Positions 1-5,319 of a stretch of 22,124 nt of DNA are shown here, piece by piece. The position numbers were made by a program, and so were the translations under genes. The stretch lies in contig JBBRAO010000042.1 in assembly GCA_038206725.1 (NCBI GenBank), forward strand, positions 1 through 22,124, written 5' to 3'. This stretch comes from JBAXXL01 sp038206725. GTDB taxonomy: Bacteria; Bacteroidota; Ignavibacteria; Kapaibacteriales; UBA2268. Below the pieces are notes generated by a model. The model was not told the DNA's origin. It worked only from the letters and a program-made list of their open reading frames with translations, and did no database searches. Position 1 is the first letter of the stretch; every line of letters begins with the position of its first letter.

Positions 1-1
1 T

Positions 2-124
2 AGTACCAAAACAAACAGCCGTTTGATGAAAATTCCGGTAAACACATACTCTGAAGGCGTTTATTTTATTCGTATCAGTACTTCACAAGGATCAATAAAC
101 AAAAGCATTATCATAAGAAGATAG
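2..124 (+). CDS. C-terminal end of a secreted protein with type IX (Por) sorting tail (partial)
   Basis: The 5' end lies outside the window; the last 40 codons are visible and end at TAG 122-124. The translation contains GVYFIRIST, then a short turn, then INKSIIIRR and the stop. This pattern (G-[VI]-Y-hydrophobic-x-[IVL], a turn, then a basic K-hydrophobic-hydrophobic-hydrophobic tail) is the hallmark of the type A C-terminal domain that directs cargo through the type IX secretion system of Bacteroidetes and relatives. In that family the tail is removed at the cell surface after export through the outer membrane. The passenger domain cannot be seen, so the protein's own function is unknown. 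It is the best single clue to the phylum. A minus-strand ORF over the same bases is a shadow. Confidence 0.75.
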   Translation, partial: STKTNSRLMKIPVNTYSEGVYFIRISTSQGSINKSIIIRR

Positions 125-153
125 ACGAAAACCAAAACTAACCATCCAATCCA

Positions 154-175
154 AGGGCATCCTCCGGGGTGCCCT
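154..175. terminator. strong 9-bp hairpin with UCCG tetraloop behind the sorting-tail gene
   Basis: The arms AGGGCATCC (154-162) and GGGTGCCCT (167-175) pair over 9 bp with one T-G wobble. The loop is TCCG closed by C-G, which belongs to the very stable UNCG class. It starts 29 nt after the stop of the secreted protein. A T5 run follows only some 10 nt downstream, so it may be a terminator or a transcript-stabilising 3' hairpin. The remainder of 125-369 is AT-rich, and I see no gene in it. Confidence 0.5.
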
Positions 176-280
176 GGGTCGAGGGTTTTTGAGGGTAGTT
201 TTGCGAAATTATTGTTATTATTAATAATTTTTTCCACATAAGCAAAATTTATTATTAGGATTAAAAATAAATTCACTAAG

Positions 281-304
281 TTTGAATATATGCTTTATGC
301 GTAT
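281..304 (+). promoter_or_regulatory. upstream element of first SHOCT gene (TTTGAAT plus small hairpin)
   Basis: TTTGAAT (281-287) runs directly into a hairpin with arms ATATGC and GCGTAT (288-304, one T-G wobble, 5-nt loop). The same arrangement stands ahead of the paralogous gene at 863-888, so it was probably copied with the gene. Its role as promoter or operator is inferred only from position and conservation. Confidence 0.35.
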
Positions 305-369
305 TATAAACTAAAGAATTTTGAAACAAAAAATTATTGTGTTTTTATTAATTAAATTAGAGAAATGTT

Positions 370-657
370 ATGAAATTAAAAAATTTTTTTGGGAAGAAAG
401 CTGTCGAATCCGGTAGTAATTTCGTTAGTGGATTAGCTGAATCAGTAGTTGATATAGCGGGTGATGTGGCTCATAATGCGACAACAAAAGTAATGGATAT
501 TACTGCAGAAATTCACAAAGGGAAAATAGTAAATGCCACTTTGGATACACAGATGCACGAAGAAAAATTACTAAAACTCAAATCTTTATTTGAGAAAGGC
601 CTTTTAAACCAAACAGAATATGAATCTGAAAAAGCTGATGTTTTATCGAAATGGTAA
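370..657 (+). CDS. SHOCT-domain protein, copy 1
   Basis: A 95-residue protein with no signal peptide. Residues about 1-50 are amphipathic, with a VSGLAESVVDIAGD stretch and an NATTKVM block. Residues about 64-95 form a SHOCT domain: EEKLLKLKSLFEKGLLNQ, then E-Y-E-x-E-K and L-S-K-W, the usual short two-helix C-terminal pattern with the conserved L-F-x-x-G-hydrophobic core. SHOCT domains are small modules of unknown biochemical role, often thought to mediate oligomerisation. The gene is paralogous to the one at 949-1239: NATTKVM and EEKLLKLK are identical in both. It begins with ATG; I see no clear Shine-Dalgarno. A decayed copy of a second gene follows at 695-780, matching the gene order behind the paralogue. 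Function unknown. Confidence 0.75.
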   Translation: MKLKNFFGKKAVESGSNFVSGLAESVVDIAGDVAHNATTKVMDITAEIHKGKIVNATLDTQMHEEKLLKLKSLFEKGLLNQTEYESEKADVLSKW

Positions 658-694
658 TAATTGTTTATTTTTCTTTTTTGATTGGACATTACCA

Positions 695-780
695 ATGAAG
701 AAGTAAAAAAAGAGTTGATGCAAAAAAAAATATCTTGAAGATGTTAAAGAACAACAGAAAATTTAAACAAGAATATTGAA
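695..780 (+). pseudogene. decayed copy of the 1270-1530 helical-protein gene
   Basis: The stretch aligns with the start of the intact gene at 1270-1530: ATGAAGAAG versus ATGACTAAAGAAG, then AAAAAAAGAGTTGA, GAAGATGTTAAA, GAACAACAGAAA and TTTAAACAAGAA are shared in order. Small deletions separate the blocks and put stops in all useful frames, for example TAA early in the first frame. No open frame survives. It sits directly behind SHOCT copy 1 just as the intact gene sits behind SHOCT copy 2, so a two-gene unit was duplicated and this member then decayed. The rest of 658-948 is AT-rich and holds only the upstream element at 863-888. Confidence 0.7.
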
Positions 781-862
781 TATTTTACATTTATTAATTA
801 TTATTATTAAATTTTCACATACTTCCAAATATTTTTTTTAGTTATAATATTTTTTTATTACT

Positions 863-888
863 TTTGAATAAATGCTTTAGAAGCATTT
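863..888 (+). promoter_or_regulatory. upstream element of second SHOCT gene (TTTGAAT plus perfect hairpin)
   Basis: TTTGAAT (863-869) adjoins a perfect 8-bp hairpin, AAATGCTT and AAGCATTT with loop TAG (870-888), about 60 nt before the start codon. It corresponds in sequence and position to 281-304. Retention through duplication suggests function in transcription, as promoter or operator, but this has not been demonstrated. Confidence 0.4.
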
Positions 889-948
889 CATAATAATGAG
901 CTAAGCGTCAAGATTGTAATTATTTCTAAATTAAAAATACGAGATTAT

Positions 949-1239
949 ATGAAATTTATAAAATTCATCGGAAGAACAATAGCAAGCGTAACTACTGATT
1001 TAATAAGTGGTGTTGCAGAAGACGTCGTTGAAGCGGCCGGGGTTATTGCTCAAAATGCAACTACAAAAGTAATGAATTTATCAACAGAAATTCAGAAAGG
1101 TATATCGGAAAAAGACGGTATAAAATCCAAAACTTACGAAGAAAAACTACTAAAACTAAAGACTCTTTTTGATTCAGGTATTATCACCCAAGAAGAATTT
1201 GAAAATGAAAAAGCCATAGTTTTAGGAAAATGGTTATAG
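949..1239 (+). CDS. SHOCT-domain protein, copy 2
   Basis: A 96-residue paralogue of the 370-657 product. It has the same architecture: an amphipathic N-terminal half (ISGVAEDVVEAAG, NATTKVM), a variable linker and a C-terminal SHOCT module from about residue 64 (EEKLLKLKTLFDSGIITQEE, then E-K and VLGKW). The variable linker and the first 15 residues have diverged most, while the NATTKVM and EEKLLKLK blocks are unchanged. A small lysine-rich helical protein begins 30 nt downstream and is probably co-transcribed. There is no signal peptide and no membrane segment of full length; the amphipathic N-terminal half could bind membranes or a partner. Function unknown. Confidence 0.75.
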   Translation: MKFIKFIGRTIASVTTDLISGVAEDVVEAAGVIAQNATTKVMNLSTEIQKGISEKDGIKSKTYEEKLLKLKTLFDSGIITQEEFENEKAIVLGKWL

Positions 1240-1269
1240 CTACTTTTATATATTTTTTTGGTAAAAACA

Positions 1270-1530
1270 ATGACTAAAGAAGATGCAAAAAAAAGAGTTG
1301 ACGCGAAGAAAGCTCTGATTGAAGATGTTAAAAAAACTGTTCAAAGAACAACAGAAACTTTAAACAAGAACATTGAACGAAAAAACAGTAGTATGAATCC
1401 TAAATCAGCCGTTGACAAATCTATGATTGATGGTTGGAAAAAAAATATTGCGGAAATTAGAGCCAATGGTCAAAAAAGAATCGAAGGTCATAACAAAGAT
1501 ATCGAAAATATCTTAAAACAAGTTAAATAA
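1270..1530 (+). CDS. small charged helical protein of unknown function
   Basis: I place the start at ATG 1270, giving 86 residues; a TTG four codons earlier is also in frame, but the decayed homologue at 695 also begins at this ATG. The product is rich in Lys, Glu, Asn and Ala with almost no aromatic residues apart from one Trp, and should be two long helices or a coiled coil (residues about 2-40 and 50-85) joined by an NSSMNPKSAVDK turn. It has no signal peptide or membrane segment. It lies 30 nt behind SHOCT copy 2, in the same relation as the pseudogene to SHOCT copy 1, which suggests that the two products act together. I do not recognise a family. Confidence 0.65.
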   Translation: MTKEDAKKRVDAKKALIEDVKKTVQRTTETLNKNIERKNSSMNPKSAVDKSMIDGWKKNIAEIRANGQKRIEGHNKDIENILKQVK

Positions 1531-1594
1531 TATCGATTGATCCTCAGGAAATCAATAAATAAGTAATGATTTAAAAATGTTATAGAGGGTTATT

Positions 1595-1897
1595 ATGAAT
1601 ATTTTGAAAATTAACGGCGGGAAAGTTGAAATCCGAAGAAAAAACGGAACTTTCGTCAATAATATGGGTAGTGGAGACGCTGTGATGGCAGACTTCAATA
1701 GTGATCAAAGTTTAGTGGTTATCACCACTATAAAAGGTAAAGTTGAACTTAGAAGAGCAAATGGTTTTTTTGTTATTAATATTGTGAATACTGATGCTCT
1801 AAGTGCACGATGGATGGGCGAGGAGATTATGATTACAACAACCAAAGGCAAAGTTGAGCTCAGAAGACCAAACGGAACTTTTATAAGATATATATAA
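1595..1897 (+). CDS. three-repeat beta protein (GKVELRRxNGTF repeats)
   Basis: A 100-residue protein made of three near-identical units: GKVEIRRKNGTF at residues 9-20, GKVELRRANGFF at 48-59 and GKVELRRPNGTF at 85-96, spaced 37-39 residues apart. The linkers carry D-A-[VL]-x-A-x-[FW] and a V-I-T-T or M-I-T-T strand, so each unit looks like a small beta blade. It resembles short repeat proteins of Bacteroidetes that have been called beta-flower proteins; I offer that name only from memory. No signal peptide. A GAGGG Shine-Dalgarno-like run precedes ATG 1595. The DUF2779 gene starts 14 nt after its stop, so read-through is possible. Function unknown. Confidence 0.7.
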   Translation: MNILKINGGKVEIRRKNGTFVNNMGSGDAVMADFNSDQSLVVITTIKGKVELRRANGFFVINIVNTDALSARWMGEEIMITTTKGKVELRRPNGTFIRYI

Positions 1898-1911
1898 AGA
1901 GATTCTCCTCT

Positions 1912-3429
1912 ATGTCCACATATAAGCATAAAATATCGAAGTCCCGATTTGTGTCGGGTGTGCAATGCGAAAAGAAATTGTTTTTCGATTTGTACAGAAG
2001 TGACTTAAAGCCGGCGGTTACTCCCGCGCAACAGGAATTGTTCGACAAAGGGCATCTGGTGGGCTCGCTGGCTCAGCAGAAATTCCCAAACGGCAAAGAC
2101 GCCACACCCGAAAGCTATTACGATTTTTCGGAGGCTATCGAAAACACAGCGCGATGGATAGGCGAAGGTGTCCAAACCATCTATGAAGCCGCGTTTTTCG
2201 CCGACGAAGTGATGGCGGCGTTGGACATTCTCCACCATCAGGCGGGCGAACGCTGGGCTATCGAAGTGAAAAGCAGTACGGCGGTGAAAGCGTATCATCT
2301 TCACGATGCCTCGTTGCAGTATTGGGTTATGAGCCGCGCGGGTTTCAAGCCCGATAAATTTTTCCTTATGCACATAGACAATACTTATGTGAAAAACGGA
2401 GCGATTGACCCGCAAGCCTTTTTCACGCTCGAAGATATCACATCGGCGGTTATTCTCAATCAACCGTGGGTAGAGAAAAAATTAGCCCAATTTAAACTGC
2501 TCGACCCAAGCCGAGAGCCTGTGGTGGAAATCGGCAAACAGTGCAACGACCCGTTCGATTGCGATTATGTCGGTCATTGCTGGCGGCATATACCGCAAAA
2601 TTCCGTATTTGATTTGACTTATGCGCGCGGCAAAGATTGGCAATTGTACAATGAAGGGATTATCGAATTGGCGGAAATCCCTGCGGACATAGAGCTTAGC
2701 CACCGCCAGGAAAAACAGGTTGATGGCGTAAAATACGGCGCGTCGTACATTGACCAAGCTTCAATTGCCGATTTCCTCAATAGTTGGTCCTATCCCCTAT
2801 ACTTTTTCGATTTTGAAACCGTTTTTCCGTGCATCCCTGTTTTAGACGGCACTTCCCCATTTCAGCAGGTTCCGTTTCAGTATTCACTGCATATAGTTAC
2901 CGCGCCGGACGCCGCAATGGAACATCGGGAATTTTTGGCTGACCCCGCCAATTTCAATTCTCCGGCGGAACTCAAAGACCCGCGCAAAAGCTTAATCGAA
3001 CAACTAAGGGCGGACTTTGGCTCTACCGGCAGTATAGTCGCTTATAACGCGCCATTTGAAAAAGGGGTGCTGGGCAATTTGGCAAAGGCTTTTCCCGAGG
3101 ATAAGGATTTTCTGGACGATTTGATTAGCCGCTTCGTGGATTTGCTGATAGTGTTCCGCAACGCGTGGTATTACAAACCGGCAATGGGTTCCTCCGCCTC
3201 CATCAAATACGTTTTGCCCGCCATCGCACCCGAATTCAGCTACGCCGACCTTGAAATCGGTAACGGAGGCGTTGCCAGCAACACCTTTTTATCAATGATA
3301 GAGGGCAAATTCGAGGGCGACACAGCCGAAACCCGCAACAACCTATTGCGTTACTGTGAGCGCGACACCGAAGGAATGGTAGTGATTTGGAAAGAACTAA
3401 TAAAAGAAATTACGAATTACGAATTATGA
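1912..3429 (+). CDS. DUF2779 protein: Cas4-like Fe-S nuclease fused to DEDD-type exonuclease
   Basis: A 505-residue protein. The N-terminal half carries a Cas4/RecB-like set: Cys19, Asp104 in LDIL, E118-V-K120, a QY at 136-137, and Cys211, Cys217 and Cys223. Four cysteines with D and E-x-K are the usual signature of PD-(D/E)XK nucleases that hold an iron-sulphur cluster. The C-terminal half has DFE (300-302), then VAYNAPFEKGVL (376-387) and YCERDTEG near 485, the spaced acidic motifs of RNase H-like 3'-5' exonucleases. This pairing is typical of DUF2779 proteins, whose role is not established; DNA processing or repair is likely. Base composition is clearly more GC-rich than the genes on either side, hinting at transfer. 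The last residues (ITNYEL and stop) are encoded by the heptamer repeat array. Confidence 0.85.
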   Translation: MSTYKHKISKSRFVSGVQCEKKLFFDLYRSDLKPAVTPAQQELFDKGHLVGSLAQQKFPNGKDATPESYYDFSEAIENTARWIGEGVQTIYEAAFFADEVMAALDILHHQAGERWAIEVKSSTAVKAYHLHDASLQYWVMSRAGFKPDKFFLMHIDNTYVKNGAIDPQAFFTLEDITSAVILNQPWVEKKLAQFKLLDPSREPVVEIGKQCNDPFDCDYVGHCWRHIPQNSVFDLTYARGKDWQLYNEGIIELAEIPADIELSHRQEKQVDGVKYGASYIDQASIADFLNSWSYPLYFFDFETVFPCIPVLDGTSPFQQVPFQYSLHIVTAPDAAMEHREFLADPANFNSPAELKDPRKSLIEQLRADFGSTGSIVAYNAPFEKGVLGNLAKAFPEDKDFLDDLISRFVDLLIVFRNAWYYKPAMGSSASIKYVLPAIAPEFSYADLEIGNGGVASNTFLSMIEGKFEGDTAETRNNLLRYCERDTEGMVVIWKELIKEITNYEL

Positions 3430-3514
3430 ATTACGAATTAGAAGAAAATTACGAATTACGAATTACGAATTACGAATTACGAATTACGAATTACGAATTA
3501 GAAGAAAATCACGA
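3409..3514. repeat. heptamer tandem array (ATTACGA)n
   Basis: ATTACGA stands at 3409 and 3416, ATTATGA at 3423, ATTACGA at 3430 and ATTAGAA at 3437. After GAAA there are seven uninterrupted ATTACGA units at 3448-3496, then ATTAGAA, GAAA and a diverged ATCACGA. The ATTAGAA-GAAA pair occurs twice, so a larger segment was also duplicated. The third unit supplies the TGA stop of the DUF2779 gene. Similar heptamer-phased sequence lies behind fmt and behind the MITE. It is not a CRISPR array, because the units abut without spacers. Confidence 0.85.
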
Positions 3515-3570
3515 AGAGATTGAATGTGAATAGCGATGGGTGAAACCAATTGGAAAGGAATATTCGTCCA

Positions 3571-4017
3571 TTACAACAAATACTTCAAAACCGCATCCCA
3601 ATCCGGAAATTTGTCCGAACCAAAATGAATGAATTCGCCCGTAAATTCTCCTGCACCGTTAGAACCCGGGCGGTCGTCAATCAGATAATCGCCACGGTTC
3701 AAATGCTTGTGGTGGGTCAAAATCAAACGTTTATAAGCTGATTTACCAAGATACTGTTTTACCCACGCCTGCTTGTCGTGCAAGGCTGTGGGGTTTTCCC
3801 ACGGAGCGGTTGATAGAATGTAAGTGTCGTACTTTTCCGCCAGTAGGTTATAGCTTTCTATCGCTTTGGGCATAGGCTCCATTTTTGAAAATATATCGGG
3901 CACTTCGTCCAATATACCTTCATATTTGGCTTTTGTTTCATCGGACAGTTGCGCTATTCCTGATGCGAAATTCACAAGCACATTATCCATATCCACATAT
4001 AGTATTTTTTTTGGCAT
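3571..4017 (-). CDS. 5'(3')-deoxyribonucleotidase, NT5C type (HAD superfamily)
   Basis: This predicted cytosolic 148-residue HAD phosphatase should remove the phosphate from deoxynucleoside monophosphates. Motif I is YVDMDNVLVNF near the N-terminus, with the nucleophile and acid Asp two residues apart and Val in place of the commoner Thr, as in the NT5C family. ILSTAPWENP gives motif II (Ser/Thr) and the substrate-cap region, K-R-L-I-L-T-H-H-K supplies the motif III Lys, and DYLIDDRPGSN is motif IV. I chose ATG 4017 over ATG 4029 because GGAG (4027-4024 on the minus strand) lies 6 nt before it as a Shine-Dalgarno site. A 12-bp hairpin lies just upstream. The gene stands alone, its upstream neighbour ending 156 nt before. 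Confidence 0.85.
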   Translation of the reverse strand: MPKKILYVDMDNVLVNFASGIAQLSDETKAKYEGILDEVPDIFSKMEPMPKAIESYNLLAEKYDTYILSTAPWENPTALHDKQAWVKQYLGKSAYKRLILTHHKHLNRGDYLIDDRPGSNGAGEFTGEFIHFGSDKFPDWDAVLKYLL

Positions 4018-4034
4018 AAGGGGCTCCATATATA

Positions 4035-4065
4035 TTTCAGTCAGGTTTTTTGGACCTGACTGAAA
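4035..4065. terminator. perfect 12-bp hairpin upstream of the nucleotidase
   Basis: TTTCAGTCAGGT (4035-4046) and ACCTGACTGAAA (4054-4065) pair without mismatch around a 7-nt loop. On the minus strand it lies between the end of the CBS-HEPN gene and the Shine-Dalgarno of the nucleotidase, only 7 nt before the GGAG. There is no T-run after it on that strand, but T-rich sequence follows on the plus strand. It may terminate the CBS-HEPN transcript or act in the nucleotidase leader. Nothing else is evident in 4066-4172. Confidence 0.5.
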
Positions 4066-4172
4066 GTTTGTATAGTTTATTATTTTATTTTATTATCATT
4101 AGCTATCTTAGTAAATAGCGTTTTTAAAATAGAAATATCGGACTTTGTTCATATTTTTTATATATCATTTTA

Positions 4173-5162
4173 TTAAGCAGGATTTTTACATTTACTTATA
4201 TCTGTTAGAAAATGCGCCATATTATAAAGAGATTTCCTTTGCTCATCTGTTATTCCTTCCGGATTAAAATGCATAATGTCATTCCTTATTTCTCTAACAT
4301 TATGTAATTGCTTTATAAAATAGGTTTTATCAATTTTTAAATTCAATTTTTCAAAATTGTCAGGCTTTTCAATCAATCGAACGTATTGACCAAATGTTAA
4401 ATCTTCAATATAATTAATTTCTGAATTTGTGTCTGTTGGACTACAAATATCTCTTAATTCTTCCAATAAAAAATTATTGTCCAATAGTAAACGTATCATA
4501 TTTTCAATTTGTTCTAACAATAGAAATGGTTCTGTTATAAATAAAAACTGAGAACTGATATCCGCAATGGTAACCATACCACAAATTGTTCTGTCTTTTT
4601 TTTGAACTAAAATATATTCCTTCTTAATTACAGTTTTGATTGCTTCAAGTAAGGGGGTATCGTATTTTAAAATTGTAAAATCAGTATTAAGAAAATCCTT
4701 TACCTCGGTCGAAGTAACACCATTGCTTATCGCATACCCAATAGTTTCCCACGTAATGAAACCTATAACATCTCGTTGCCCACTCATAACCGGAAGTTGG
4801 GAATAGTTATTCATCATCATAAGTGTCAGCGCTTCAGATAGCTTTGCCTCTTTTGTGACAGATAATGGAGCACTATTTGCAGATATCAAAATATTGATTC
4901 TTTGTATTGAATCAGATTCAGCTTTACTTTTAGCCTTTTCCTTATGTTTCAATGTTATTTCACCATTAATATAAACATTTTTATAATTTGGCGAAGTTTC
5001 AAGATTGTTTTCTAAAAGAATTTTATCAATTCTTGAATTATTTCCTTTTGTCCTTTTTTCACAGTTAAAAAACGATATAAAATCTCGAGGTGACATTTTA
5101 AATTCTTTATCCTTTTCTTTGATATCTGTTATCATTTCCGTTAGTGAATCTCTTATTTCCAT
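4173..5162 (-). CDS. CBS-pair protein with C-terminal HEPN-type domain
   Basis: A 329-residue cytosolic protein. Residues about 95-142 (LSVTKEAKLSEALTLM, YSQLPVM, VIGFITWETI) and 160-205 (TPLLEAIKTV, GMVTIADIS) form two CBS domains, which as a pair usually bind adenosine nucleotides or similar ligands. The C-terminal part (about 215-320) is helical and holds REIRNDIMHF, in which R293-N-x3-H298 fits the R-[NDH]-x3-H motif of HEPN ribonucleases and toxins. Residues 1-70 form a basic region of unknown fold. A ligand-sensing CBS pair coupled to a HEPN domain would suit a nucleotide-controlled RNase or an abortive-infection effector; this is inference. The gene follows the AIPR gene on the same strand (157-nt gap) and has its own promoter-like TATTTTTG. 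Confidence 0.75.
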   Translation of the reverse strand: MEIRDSLTEMITDIKEKDKEFKMSPRDFISFFNCEKRTKGNNSRIDKILLENNLETSPNYKNVYINGEITLKHKEKAKSKAESDSIQRINILISANSAPLSVTKEAKLSEALTLMMMNNYSQLPVMSGQRDVIGFITWETIGYAISNGVTSTEVKDFLNTDFTILKYDTPLLEAIKTVIKKEYILVQKKDRTICGMVTIADISSQFLFITEPFLLLEQIENMIRLLLDNNFLLEELRDICSPTDTNSEINYIEDLTFGQYVRLIEKPDNFEKLNLKIDKTYFIKQLHNVREIRNDIMHFNPEGITDEQRKSLYNMAHFLTDISKCKNPA

Positions 5163-5203
5163 AAATATATCCTCAATTATTTATACAACATATTACTGTT
5201 TTT

Positions 5204-5211
5204 CAAAAATA
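5204..5211 (-). promoter_or_regulatory. -7 promoter element (TATTTTTG) for the CBS-HEPN gene
   Basis: On the minus strand GG-TATTTTTG matches the Bacteroidetes -7 consensus TAnnTTTG and lies about 40 nt before the start codon at 5162. I see no TTTG at the expected upstream distance, only T-rich sequence. The same GGTATTTTTG string stands ahead of valS. The rest of 5212-5319 holds no gene. Confidence 0.4.
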
Positions 5212-5319
5212 CCGAAAATTGAAATATTATAAAATAAACTTGATTACATTTTTGATTGTAATGTTTTTATGCTATAATTTGTTAATGCTTATTTTATTCT
5301 AATTCCTTTTGCCTTTTTT

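Noticed and set aside
61..276. Minus-strand ORF of 71 codons with a hydrophobic stretch
   Set aside because: It lies across the type IX sorting tail coded on the plus strand and a hairpin; no start context or family match.
2005..2463. Minus-strand ORF of 152 codons inside the DUF2779 gene
   Set aside because: Antisense shadow in a GC-richer gene; composition (many Arg, Phe, His) is unlike a real protein, and the sense frame has clear motifs.
3409..3514. CRISPR array
   Set aside because: Units are 7 bp and contiguous, with no spacers and no cas genes nearby.
4017..4029. ATG 4029 as start of the nucleotidase
   Set aside because: GGAG lies between it and ATG 4017 at ideal spacing for the latter, and the extra residues MEPL precede the family's usual start.
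5243..5262. ATTACA/TGTAAT inverted repeat as AIPR terminator
   Set aside because: Only 6 bp of AT-rich stem with an 8-nt loop; too weak to call in this composition.
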